DNA of 51,779 bases. Origin: Chitinophaga pinensis (GTDB lineage Bacteria > Bacteroidota > Bacteroidia > 2-12-FULL-35-15). Location: the NCBI GenBank assembly GCA_945885475.1, contig CAMCYR010000023.1, positions 1-51,779 of the forward strand. The letters are read 5' to 3'. Made by a program: the position numbers and the translations under genes. Shown here piece by piece: positions 34,700 through 43,843 of the stretch. The first letter of the stretch is position 1. Each line of letters begins with the position of its first letter. The notes under the pieces were generated by a model. It had not been told where the DNA came from, did not search any database, and was given only the letters and a program-made list of their open reading frames with translations.

Positions 34700-36301
34700 T
34701 TATTTCATGAGTTCGATAGCCTTTATCAGAACATTGTCCTGACTTTGAATTACCTGATAAAACCCTTCCCCGTTAAAAATATTTCTTGCAATCAGCGCCT
34801 TCAATTGATTTTTAAGGATCTTTTCCGAGATAGCCAAATCCTTATCATTCCGCTTGATCTTGTTCTTCTCAGCGTAAACAATAAATTCATTCAGGATAGC
34901 TGGTGTAACCTGAAATGATCTATTAAAAGTATCTACGGTTTTGTATCCTTTAAGCTTCAATCGTACTTTATCTGAATATTCGAAAGCGAAATCGTTTAAC
35001 ACGCCGGAAAACAAGATCTCCGTTAAATAAAGTGAACGGCCTATGGTATCAAGCCCTACAAATACATCGGGAATAATTCCACCACCACCATATACAACCT
35101 TTCCAGAAGGAGTTGTGAACTTTATTGAGTCGGTAATTTTAATACTATCGGCACTCTCGAGTTCTCCCTTAGCATAGCGATTATTTTCTTCTTCGTAGTA
35201 AGCATCCAATCCTTCGGAATAAGATTTTTGGATACACCTACCGGTTGGGGTATAATATCGCGCAATAGTAAGACGAATGGCAGAACTATCGGAAAATTCG
35301 CTTTGTTCCTGAACGAGACCTTTTCCAAATGATCTTCTACCCACAATGGTTGCTCTGTCGTTATCCTGCAATGCTCCCGCTAAAATTTCACTGGCAGACG
35401 CGGAACCATCGTCAATCAGAACCGTTAATTTTCCATTTTCAAAATTTCCTTTTTGTGTCGCTTTGTAATCCTTCCGCGGACGTGCTTTACCGATCGTATA
35501 AACTATTTCCTTGCCAGCACCTAAAAATTCATCGGCAATGTCAACCGCCGTATTCAAATAACCTCCGCCATTACCACGTAAATCGATTATCAACTGTTGC
35601 ATCCCTTTCATTTGTAATTTTTCGAATGCGTTCAAATACTCGTCATAGGTCGTTGCACCAAATCTACTTATTTTAATATATCCTATTTTAGGAGAAACCA
35701 TATACGCAACATCGATACTATAAATCGGAATTGTTCCGCGTGTAATTGTAAAGTCGATTAGCTCGCGCTTTCCTCTTCTCATCATGCTTACTTTCACTTT
35801 CGTTCCCCCTTTTCCTTTCAGATTTTCCATTACCTGTTTGTTCGTAATTTTCACACCGGCAACGGTCTTTCCATCTACTTTAATTATTTTATCACCTGCC
35901 TGTATGCCTACCATTTCAGATGGGCCTCCGGGAATAGACGAAATAACGCGAATGGTATCTTCTACAATATTAAATTCAACACCGATACCTTCGAAATTTC
36001 CTTGCAAAGGTTCATTGCTTGCTGTTAACTCAGCGGCAGTGATATAACTTGAATGGGGATCCAGATTGGCAAGCAGAGAAATAATTGTTTTGTCCACCAA
36101 CTCTTTCGAATTGATTGTATCCACATATTGTTCCTGAATGTATCTTAAGATCTGATCTACTTTACTGTATCGGCTATCCCCATCGAGAGCGATTGTACCG
36201 TTTTGTTTTTTTAGACTGAAAGTAGTACCGATAAAAATTCCCAAAATAAGAACTAGGGAAAATATGATAGGCAAATAAATATAGAATTTAGGACGGTTCA
36301 T
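34700..36301 (-). CDS. S41 family C-terminal processing protease
   Basis: A 533-residue periplasmic protease of the CtpA/Prc type, anchored by an N-terminal membrane segment (about 8-27). A PDZ domain (about 100-180; GIGVEFNIVEDTIRVISSIPGGPSEM...GDKIIKVDG) precedes the catalytic domain with Ser302 (DGSASASE) and Lys327 (RSFGKGLV), whose 25-residue spacing matches characterised family members. The C-terminal region is longer than in minimal CtpA. It follows the dCMP deaminase gene by 14 bp, likely one operon. Confidence 0.92.
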   Translation of the reverse strand: MNRPKFYIYLPIIFSLVLILGIFIGTTFSLKKQNGTIALDGDSRYSKVDQILRYIQEQYVDTINSKELVDKTIISLLANLDPHSSYITAAELTASNEPLQGNFEGIGVEFNIVEDTIRVISSIPGGPSEMVGIQAGDKIIKVDGKTVAGVKITNKQVMENLKGKGGTKVKVSMMRRGKRELIDFTITRGTIPIYSIDVAYMVSPKIGYIKISRFGATTYDEYLNAFEKLQMKGMQQLIIDLRGNGGGYLNTAVDIADEFLGAGKEIVYTIGKARPRKDYKATQKGNFENGKLTVLIDDGSASASEILAGALQDNDRATIVGRRSFGKGLVQEQSEFSDSSAIRLTIARYYTPTGRCIQKSYSEGLDAYYEEENNRYAKGELESADSIKITDSIKFTTPSGKVVYGGGGIIPDVFVGLDTIGRSLYLTEILFSGVLNDFAFEYSDKVRLKLKGYKTVDTFNRSFQVTPAILNEFIVYAEKNKIKRNDKDLAISEKILKNQLKALIARNIFNGEGFYQVIQSQDNVLIKAIELMK

Positions 36302-36315
36302 GATTCTGGAGTCAA

Positions 36316-36786
36316 TTAAACAGTAGGCACTTTTTTTGAGTAACGGACAACTTCTACACCAAATTTTTGCAGAAAATCAACTCCTTCATCACTTTTAAGT
36401 CCTTTAAAATCGGCATACGAATTCAGGTAATAAACCTTCTTTATCCCGGTTGTATATATAACACGTGCGCAGGAAATACAAGGGGAAAGTGTAACGTACA
36501 AAGTGGAACCTTCAATTGTAACATTATTTTTAGACGCATAAAGGATTGCATTTTGTTCTGCATGTAATGCCAATGAACAGCTACCTTTACTATCACGCGG
36601 GCAACCTTCCTGAGGCCATTCGATATCACAATTATGTGTTCCTGCCGGTGGACCGTTGTATCCCAGAGAAACAATACGGGTATCTTTTGTGAGCACAGCG
36701 CCAACTTGCGCTTTTACGCAATGTGAACGTTTGGCAAGATTTACTGCCAACTCCATATAAATTTGATCAAAACTCGGCTTACTCAT
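36316..36786 (-). CDS. dCMP deaminase family protein
   Basis: A 156-residue cytidine/deoxycytidylate deaminase-fold protein with the zinc site His75-Ala-Glu77 (HAEQNAI) and Cys103/Cys106 (SPCISCARV). Conserved LGYNGPPAGTHNCD and the zinc-binding-like C53...C62 insertion are typical of ComEB-type dCMP deaminases that make dUMP for thymidylate synthesis. ComEB in Bacillus lies in a competence operon, but no other com gene is next to it here. Confidence 0.92.
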   Translation of the reverse strand: MSKPSFDQIYMELAVNLAKRSHCVKAQVGAVLTKDTRIVSLGYNGPPAGTHNCDIEWPQEGCPRDSKGSCSLALHAEQNAILYASKNNVTIEGSTLYVTLSPCISCARVIYTTGIKKVYYLNSYADFKGLKSDEGVDFLQKFGVEVVRYSKKVPTV

Positions 36787-36916
36787 GAATAAATGAATAT
36801 ATAAAAATCGATTTGAAAGGAATGTAAAGTTACGAAGAAATACAACAGAAATAGTAATAAAGCCGATCTGCAGCTAAATAAAAAGCCGAGCATAGTACAG
36901 CAACGATTACCGTTAT

Positions 36917-37735
36917 TTATTTCACTTGGCTTAACATTAAGGCATCGAACAGCCTGTCGGGAAGTATCGTTTTTATGACTAAGATCAATCTTGCTCCTGC
37001 TCCCGCAACGTATCTTACTTTAGGTTTATTAGTCAAAGCGACCTTTACAATTGTTTTGGCGATCACAAGCGGATGAGAACCTCTTGCATCTGCTTTTGCA
37101 AGCAGCCTGACATGCTTTTTAGCCAGATCAGCATAAGCAGTATTCCCGGAAACAGTGATCAGATTTTCACGGGCAATGGTATTCAACTCCGTTAAAATTG
37201 CACCCGGTTCAATGATTACTACATCTATCCCGAACTGTTTTAACTCCATGCGCAAACAATCGCTTAAGCCTTCCAAAGCATATTTAGTAGCGTGATACCA
37301 GGCACCATGAGGTTCACCAAATTTTCCGCCCATTGAAGAAATGTTGATAATCGTCCCCGCCCTTTTCTCGCGCATATGTGGAAGAATCAGTTGTGTTAAT
37401 CGTGCTAGACCAAATAGATTAACCTCAAATTGATACCTGGCTTCAGACAATGCTACATCTTCCAATGAGCCGTAGGAGCCATATCCGGCATTATTAACCA
37501 AAATATCAATTTGTTTTTCGTTTGACATAATTTCCTCAACAGCCTTTGTAACTGAATCGTCGAGGGTAATATCCATGTGCAGAAGTTTTATTCCCAAGGT
37601 TTTCAGATCCTGCATTTTATCTAATCTTCGCGCTGCAGCGTAAACAACAAACCCTTCACCAGCAAGTAATTTAGCGGTTTCTTTTCCAATTCCGGCAGAT
37701 GCTCCAGTAATTAATACAACCTTTTTCATTTTCAT
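36917..37735 (-). CDS. SDR family oxidoreductase (classical)
   Basis: A 272-residue short-chain dehydrogenase: cofactor loop GASAGIGKE (11-19), NNAG (81-84), catalytic Ser134, Tyr147 and Lys151 (WYHATKYALEG), unlike the SDR at 5147-5935 where these are missing. The C-terminal region suggests the retinol-dehydrogenase/YDL124-like group acting on lipophilic alcohols or ketones; substrate unknown. It follows the M24 peptidase gene by 13 bp. Start at 37735 or Met3 at 37729. Confidence 0.88.
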   Translation of the reverse strand: MKMKKVVLITGASAGIGKETAKLLAGEGFVVYAAARRLDKMQDLKTLGIKLLHMDITLDDSVTKAVEEIMSNEKQIDILVNNAGYGSYGSLEDVALSEARYQFEVNLFGLARLTQLILPHMREKRAGTIINISSMGGKFGEPHGAWYHATKYALEGLSDCLRMELKQFGIDVVIIEPGAILTELNTIARENLITVSGNTAYADLAKKHVRLLAKADARGSHPLVIAKTIVKVALTNKPKVRYVAGAGARLILVIKTILPDRLFDALMLSQVK

Positions 37736-37748
37736 TGTTCGTTAATTA

Positions 37749-38429
37749 TCAGATTAAAAAACGTTCGTAAAATCCACCAATTTCTTTCTGTGTATCGATA
37801 AAGTGAATTTCATAGATCCAGAAACGTTCATTTCCATGCTGATCCTTTTCAGCCATCCGATGACGATTTTCGGGGTGGATATAGTTGATCAGTTCCTCAC
37901 CAACAATTTCTTCATGAGGGAAATTACCAATCAAATGACCGCAATGGACATTACCATAATCCCAGCCATATTCAGAAGCAAGTTTTTTCGTATAATCATA
38001 AAAATCAGCTCCTGTCAATACCTCTTTATTTTTCAGATAGAAGGCCCTTCCTTCAGCCCAAGCCTGCTCAACATCTTTTTTCAATTTTAATTTATCGGCA
38101 TTTGTTCCGATCACATAGGTATTACCAACATCCGCTTCCCAATCTTCAAACACCGGTCCGAAATCAACAAATAAAATATCATCTTCTGTAACGATTAAAT
38201 CCGGGGGATTCTCTTTGTATGGGAATAAGGTATTTTTTCCGGACCTCACGATTCGTTTGTGCCAGAATTTTTTGATGCCGAACAATTCAAATGCTAGATT
38301 GTATAGTTTCGTATTTATTTCCTTTTCTGTCTGGCCGGGCGAAAAAAAGTTCCGCTGCTCGGCAACGGTAAACAGTTGATTGGCGAACTTTTCCGCCTCA
38401 TTTAACTTAAGCACATTAGAATTATTCAT
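37749..38429 (-). CDS. M24 family metallopeptidase
   Basis: A 226-residue pita-bread-fold protein related to methionine aminopeptidase and Xaa-Pro peptidase. Metal-ligand candidates are Asp89 and Asp100 (VDFGPVFEDWEAD), His165 (CGHLIGNFPHE), Glu207 (WIYEIHFID) and the Glu in the C-terminal GGFYERFLI. It lacks the N-terminal creatinase domain and may act on small substrates. Some M24 proteins have lost peptidase activity; here all expected ligands seem present. It is coupled to the SDR downstream. Confidence 0.85.
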   Translation of the reverse strand: MNNSNVLKLNEAEKFANQLFTVAEQRNFFSPGQTEKEINTKLYNLAFELFGIKKFWHKRIVRSGKNTLFPYKENPPDLIVTEDDILFVDFGPVFEDWEADVGNTYVIGTNADKLKLKKDVEQAWAEGRAFYLKNKEVLTGADFYDYTKKLASEYGWDYGNVHCGHLIGNFPHEEIVGEELINYIHPENRHRMAEKDQHGNERFWIYEIHFIDTQKEIGGFYERFLI

Positions 38430-38526
38430 TTATAAAAGGAATAAGAGGTGATGAATTCAATAGCAATCCAATGGCGATGAACAGCAGTTGCCGATTTAAA
38501 AATGAACATCAAAAAATAACAATTGT

Positions 38527-41028
38527 TTAAAAGGAAAACTTAAAAGAAGGTTTCACAATAAAGTAATAAACACCTGGATTATAAATATCGGTCATTCGCC
38601 AGATAAAGTCGATTCTTGAAATTTTAAAAATATTTTCAATCCCAAAGCCTACTTCATAATAAGGTTTATTTATTTTATTCAGGTTTTCAGGAAACCGATA
38701 CTGCGCATTGTAATTAGCATCACTTATCGTTCCGAAATAGCCTTTAGCAAAAACAAAGTTCCTCCATTTTAATTTGTTGATAAGGGGAATTCTATCTAAC
38801 AACAGACCTTCAATATGTTGTTCCAAGTGAACCGAAACATACTGATCGGAGGCATACTCCAGAAAATTCATTAAATTAAATGCATACTCATCCATAATAA
38901 CGAGTTGATTCGCGAAAGGAAGATCCAAATACATATAAGGAACCGTATTGAATGTTTTCCCTGCTTCAATGTAATATTTTAAATAGCCCAATTTCTGAGT
39001 TCTGATCTGCTGCTTAAAGGAGATCTTTATTTTCTGAAAATTAAATTCTGAGCCAAGATTTTTATCTGCTAATTTCCACTGAACGGCAATGTCGGGGAAT
39101 TTTTTAAAGGTGTTTTTATAATCCTCTTTATTATAAAAATTGCCATTCACATTTTTGTTCTGCCAACTGAATTTTAAGGTAAGATCAATACCTGAAGTAA
39201 AATAATTGGAGGTGCTGTCCAACTGATTATTCTCAGCAAGAGATTTAAAAACCCCATTATTTACGGGTGTAATAACCGAATTAAAATAATTCAGCTTAGT
39301 TGCAAACCCGGTAGTCCATTTGTTTTCAAAATAAAGATTAAAATCCCTCACATAATTTTTGGATGCACTTGTTGCTCCAACCTGAATAAAAGAAGACAAT
39401 ACATGATCCAATTCGATGCTATTAAAACTTCTGCTGAGTTGTTCAATATCATCACGATAATAAATTCCTAATTTGCTTTTTATTTTTTTTGTCCGGCCAA
39501 AATTTAATTCGGGATTAATTTTATATTTCCATTTTTTATCCAATGTTCCATACGCAACATAAGTTGATAATGACAAAGGACCGGAGAGACGGTCATTGGT
39601 TTTGAATCCCAGCTTCATTCTTGATTTTTCGATAGTATTATAACTGTAAAAAGAATATACATCTCCGATGTCAACTGACAGAATCGGGTAATAGCCTGTA
39701 GCGATTCCTTTCCCAATATTTTTTCTCAGAATAAACCGGGGGTCATCTTCCAATTGATCGGCCATTTTAAATACACCCTTGTCCTTTTCAGACAAATCAA
39801 AATGACGCGCTTGTTTCCAGTAATCCTCTGATCGGAGAGCTGAACTATCCGATTCAACAACAATACTACTTCCCTTGAAGATCTTTTTAGGTAAAACGGT
39901 ATCTATCTGATAATTTATAAAGCTGGCATTTTTACGACCAAAAAACCCTGTCAGATCAGATGAATTTTCTACTACCGTAAAGTCGCCTATCACATCCGAT
40001 TCTTTCAGCATCCAATGGGAAGAAGTCTGCCGCTCATACTTTTGGTTGATCCAAAAACTACGGACAAAATTAACATTGGCCATGATATCGAACCGAACAG
40101 TTATCTCTTTGAGAGCAGCATCCGCGGAATCAATGATCATTTCGCCAATGAAGGCCAAATCTCTTTTCTGCTTCGGCAAAAATATAATTTTATATACTTT
40201 GCCTCTGCCTTTACCGAGACTGTCAGTTAAATAAAATTTATAATTGAATTTATAATTATCATTTAACGGACTAGGAAAACTCTTATCTAAAATGGTGACA
40301 TAGTTGTCGTAAAAATTGGGCGCCTGATAGAGGTCTTCCACAAACTTCATAATCTTCGGCCCTTCCAATCCGGTTGTATTTACTGCCGTTACATAATCTT
40401 TTCTTTCGCTAGGGGAACTCTTATAATAATGTTCCACTACTTTTTCAATTAGTAGCACTGGCAAGTAAGTAATTCCATCCGTAGTCGTATCAACATTATT
40501 CCAAATAAAATCAAAAGGGCGAAGTAAAATATTCTTCTTTATTTTATCAGTAAAATGATTGAGATCAAATCGGATTTTCGAATACTCTTCACAGAAATAG
40601 TTTACTTTATTATCCGGGTTATTTTCCCCTTTATTATCGATGATTCTCCTGAGTATAGGCCAAGCAGGATTTTCACCCGGCTTTACAACAAACTCGTTAA
40701 GTTGATAAAATTGCGGTGAAATTTCTACCGTTACTTTTTGACGTTGATTAACTTTAAATCCAATCTTTTGAGTGAAATAACCTAAAGAAGAAATAACAAG
40801 AGAATCTTCATTTAAATCAACGGTATTTATCGTAGCTACGAAATAGCCCGAAGTATCGCTTATTGTTCCAATTTGAGTTCCTTTAAAAAAAATATGAACA
40901 AAAGGAATTGATTCTTTACTCCCTTTTTCTACAATGAAACCTTCAACTGTGGTTGTTTGAGAGTAACCAAACGAAACACATGACAGTAAAGCCACAGAAA
41001 AAAGCAAACAGCGTTTTAGCAAGGTCAT
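38527..41028 (-). CDS. DUF5686 outer-membrane protein with carboxypeptidase-like regulatory domain
   Basis: An 833-residue protein: signal peptide (1-23, ending FGYSQ), a carboxypeptidase-regulatory-like beta-sandwich (about 26-105), then the DUF5686 region, mostly beta-strand and ending in VKPSFKFSF, consistent with an outer-membrane barrel. Members are common in Bacteroidota with unknown function. No TonB plug domain is visible, so it is distinct from the receptor at 19726-22032. It is transcribed divergently from the sulfotransferase. Confidence 0.85.
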   Translation of the reverse strand: MTLLKRCLLFSVALLSCVSFGYSQTTTVEGFIVEKGSKESIPFVHIFFKGTQIGTISDTSGYFVATINTVDLNEDSLVISSLGYFTQKIGFKVNQRQKVTVEISPQFYQLNEFVVKPGENPAWPILRRIIDNKGENNPDNKVNYFCEEYSKIRFDLNHFTDKIKKNILLRPFDFIWNNVDTTTDGITYLPVLLIEKVVEHYYKSSPSERKDYVTAVNTTGLEGPKIMKFVEDLYQAPNFYDNYVTILDKSFPSPLNDNYKFNYKFYLTDSLGKGRGKVYKIIFLPKQKRDLAFIGEMIIDSADAALKEITVRFDIMANVNFVRSFWINQKYERQTSSHWMLKESDVIGDFTVVENSSDLTGFFGRKNASFINYQIDTVLPKKIFKGSSIVVESDSSALRSEDYWKQARHFDLSEKDKGVFKMADQLEDDPRFILRKNIGKGIATGYYPILSVDIGDVYSFYSYNTIEKSRMKLGFKTNDRLSGPLSLSTYVAYGTLDKKWKYKINPELNFGRTKKIKSKLGIYYRDDIEQLSRSFNSIELDHVLSSFIQVGATSASKNYVRDFNLYFENKWTTGFATKLNYFNSVITPVNNGVFKSLAENNQLDSTSNYFTSGIDLTLKFSWQNKNVNGNFYNKEDYKNTFKKFPDIAVQWKLADKNLGSEFNFQKIKISFKQQIRTQKLGYLKYYIEAGKTFNTVPYMYLDLPFANQLVIMDEYAFNLMNFLEYASDQYVSVHLEQHIEGLLLDRIPLINKLKWRNFVFAKGYFGTISDANYNAQYRFPENLNKINKPYYEVGFGIENIFKISRIDFIWRMTDIYNPGVYYFIVKPSFKFSF

Positions 41029-41177
41029 TAATTAAAAATAAGTTCCGTAAAATGATACTGTAAAAATAGGAAAAAAGCGCCTGAATTTGATGAATATTTC
41101 CGATTTCATTCAAAATCAAGTCCCCTAAAAGTGTTTTGTATCGGGGGTTAAAATAAAATGCATGCCTTATAAATTTG

Positions 41178-41185
41178 TATATTTG
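41178..41185 (+). promoter_or_regulatory. -7 box of the sulfotransferase gene
   Basis: TATATTTG at 41178-41185, 81 nt upstream of the ATG at 41267. No well-spaced -33 TTTG is visible. The sulfotransferase thus appears to have its own promoter, opposite to the biosynthetic operon. Confidence 0.4.
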
Positions 41186-41266
41186 TCGTCCTTAATGCCA
41201 TAGACTTAAAACGTCAAAAGTGATGTTTAAAAATTGTTTCAGGGAATTTTAAAATGCGCATTTGAA

Positions 41267-42397
41267 ATGAATATAAAATATAGCAAAAAAAACTATTTTA
41301 ATTTAACTACCCACACTGCTTTAGGAATGAGCATGGCCGTTTGGATCAGACTGTTGATCAAAAACAAACTTGCGATCGATATTCGTGTTTTACCAAAAAT
41401 GCTATTTTTGACAGGTAACATTCTTATAAATATTCCCTTTCAATTATATGAATCGCTACGTTATAATAGGAAGATAAAAAAAACAATTGTAAAAAGTCCG
41501 ATTTTTATTTTGGGTCATCCAAGAAGTGGAACAACTTATTTACATTATGTATTAAGTAAAGATCCGGCTTTTTCATTCTGCTCGACTAACGAGGCACTTA
41601 TCCCGAATACATTTTTAAGTATTGGAAAATTTACGACTAAGATCCTTGAGATGACGATGCCCGAAACAAGACCACAGGACAATGTAAAAGCAGGTGCAGA
41701 AAAACCAAAGGAAGAAGAATTCGCGATGGGAAATATCAGCAACACCTCCATGGTGCATGGCTTTTATTTTCCAAAAAGTATCTATAGGGTTTTTGATGAA
41801 ATAGTAACTTTTGAAAAAGGGGGTCCGGATATCCTTTCTCATTGGAAAAACAGATTATCTTTTTTTATAAAAAAATTAAGCTATAAACATACAGGAAAAA
41901 GAATTTTGCTCAAGAGTCCATCAAACACAGGAAGAGTTAAGGAACTACTTGAATTGTATCCGGACGCATGTTTTATTCACATCCACCGCGACCCATTTGA
42001 AGTGTATCAATCAAATGAAAAATTATATGAAAAAATACTTCCTTTGCTTAGCTTTCAAAAAGTAGAAAATAAATTTATAGAAGATTACATCCTTTATTCC
42101 TATGAAAAGATTTACCGAAAATATTTAAAGGAAAGATCAATGATTCCAGAAAAACGATTGTTTGAAGTCTCTTATTCGGACTTTGTATCTGCACCGATTG
42201 AATACACAGAGAAAATTTATGCGCATCTGAATTTGGGGGATTTCGAAAAAGCCCGTCCGTTTTTAAATGAGGAAGTGCAGTCTGTTAAAAATTATCAGAA
42301 CAATTTATATTCTGGAATCTCTGAAAAAACAAAGAGCAAAATTAAAGAAAAATGGGCGTTCTTCTTTGATGCGTTCGGATATGACAAAAACAAATAA
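41267..42397 (+). CDS. sulfotransferase family protein
   Basis: A 376-residue PAPS-dependent sulfotransferase. The 5'-phosphosulfate loop is PRSGTTYLH (85-93); the 3'-phosphate site is LLKSPSN (214-220) with HRDPFEVYQSN (240-250). It resembles the Sulfotransfer_3 type acting on small molecules or lipids. An N-terminal region rich in basic and hydrophobic residues (about 20-75) may contact membranes. The ATG at 41267 is chosen over a TTG 33 bp upstream. It ends 9 bp from the 3' end of the convergent acyl-ligase gene. Whether it belongs to that pathway is inferred only from position. Confidence 0.88.
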   Translation: MNIKYSKKNYFNLTTHTALGMSMAVWIRLLIKNKLAIDIRVLPKMLFLTGNILINIPFQLYESLRYNRKIKKTIVKSPIFILGHPRSGTTYLHYVLSKDPAFSFCSTNEALIPNTFLSIGKFTTKILEMTMPETRPQDNVKAGAEKPKEEEFAMGNISNTSMVHGFYFPKSIYRVFDEIVTFEKGGPDILSHWKNRLSFFIKKLSYKHTGKRILLKSPSNTGRVKELLELYPDACFIHIHRDPFEVYQSNEKLYEKILPLLSFQKVENKFIEDYILYSYEKIYRKYLKERSMIPEKRLFEVSYSDFVSAPIEYTEKIYAHLNLGDFEKARPFLNEEVQSVKNYQNNLYSGISEKTKSKIKEKWAFFFDAFGYDKNK

Positions 42398-42406
42398 AGA
42401 ATAAGT

Positions 42407-43843
42407 CTAAACTCTTTTTATTTTACCGCTGCCTGTCAATTCAATCTCATCAACAAACGTAATGAATTGCGGCAACTTGAAAGCGGACAATCCTTTTCTA
42501 CAATAACTGATAAGTGCTTCCTTATCAATTTCCTGATTTTTTTCAACTTCAATTTCCACCGCAACAACTTCACCCATCAAGGGATGAACCTTCGCAAATG
42601 CTTTGGAGTTTTTCACCCCTTTATATGTATTGATAATTTCCTCAATCTCATCCGGGAAAACTTTATTTCCCGAAACGTTGATCACATTCTTTTCTCTTCC
42701 TTTAATGATTATCAAGCCATCTTTTTTGCGGACAGCATAATCACCGGTCATGAACCAACCATTTTTTAATACGTCTTTTTTTAATACAGGAGGACTTAAA
42801 TATCCATCAAACATTCCTGGACCTTTAATACCTAAAAGTCCGATCTGGTCATCAGGCAAGGGATTCATATCTGCATCTAAAATCTCGACATCATAAGCAG
42901 GAAGTGCATAACCAACTGCTTCCGGAAACTCCTTTGAACGTTTCAGGTTCAGTATCGGCAAGCCAATTTCTATAATCCCATACGCCTGACTAACAGAAAT
43001 TGAATATTTTTTTTCGAAAGCATTACAAATTTCTACACTTATTGCAGTTGTAGTGGAAACAACTTTTGTTAAACCGGGAAGTTCAATCTGTGGTGCGTAA
43101 GATGCTAGAAGTTTAATATGCATGGGCGAAGCATATAAAAATGTTCCCTTTTTATCCAGTACACTTTCGATAATGCTTTCGGCAAGAAAATTAGTATTAA
43201 CAATAATTCCAACACCATACTTTATATATAAAACAATGGAAACAACAAAATGATATGCCATTGGAAGCACCCAAACAACTCTGTCGTTCTCAGAAAGCTG
43301 AAGCTGCTCATTGGCCGCATCCACTCTTTCCAATGCGGAAGTATGTGAAATTAGTACCCCCTTGGCTTTACCTGTAGTACCCGAAGTAAAACGCATAAAA
43401 GCAATATCTTCCATAAAATCAACAACAGGATCTTTTTCAGATCTTTTTGTTTGACTGATAAAAAGTGGATCATCAAAAAGTGAAATTCTATTGCTGTTTT
43501 CTCCGACAGAAGCATGCTGTTCAGAATCAGAAATAATCAAATGAATTTTTGCATCCTCCAATGCATTGATAATTTCACGTTCTTTTTGTTGATGAGAAAT
43601 TGGCATTGCAACTGCATTACAGCCCACACTTGCATATAAAGAAATAATAAAATAACGACTATTACTGGTAATAATTCCCACACCAATTCCTGAACTTACA
43701 CCCCTACTTTTCAAATAATCTTTTAGCAATTCTGTTTGTGCAAATAATTCAGAATAGGTTAAAGAGCCATATTCATCAAAAATAGCCGTTTGATTGGGCC
43801 AGTTTTTTGCTGCATTGATTAATGTGTTATATATATTATTCAT
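42407..43843 (-). CDS. AMP-forming acyl/aryl ligase
   Basis: A 478-residue ANL-superfamily enzyme activating a carboxylic acid as acyl-AMP and loading it on CoA or an ACP. Core motifs are all present: TSGTTGKAKG (153-162), YGIIE (288-292), TGD (366-368), a hinge region GREKNVINVSGNKVFP and the catalytic Lys474 in GSGKIKRV at the very C-terminus. The ATG at 43843 overlaps the stop of the FAD oxidoreductase by 8 bp (ATGAATAA). The ACP in the same operon is its likely partner. The substrate cannot be read from sequence. Confidence 0.9.
   Translation of the reverse strand: MNNIYNTLINAAKNWPNQTAIFDEYGSLTYSELFAQTELLKDYLKSRGVSSGIGVGIITSNSRYFIISLYASVGCNAVAMPISHQQKEREIINALEDAKIHLIISDSEQHASVGENSNRISLFDDPLFISQTKRSEKDPVVDFMEDIAFMRFTSGTTGKAKGVLISHTSALERVDAANEQLQLSENDRVVWVLPMAYHFVVSIVLYIKYGVGIIVNTNFLAESIIESVLDKKGTFLYASPMHIKLLASYAPQIELPGLTKVVSTTTAISVEICNAFEKKYSISVSQAYGIIEIGLPILNLKRSKEFPEAVGYALPAYDVEILDADMNPLPDDQIGLLGIKGPGMFDGYLSPPVLKKDVLKNGWFMTGDYAVRKKDGLIIIKGREKNVINVSGNKVFPDEIEEIINTYKGVKNSKAFAKVHPLMGEVVAVEIEVEKNQEIDKEALISYCRKGLSAFKLPQFITFVDEIELTGSGKIKRV

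Noticed and set aside
36316-36786. Competence operon suggested by a ComEB-like deaminase and dprA
   Set aside because: The two genes are 13 kb apart and no comEA, comEC or pilus gene is adjacent; each is also a common housekeeping gene.
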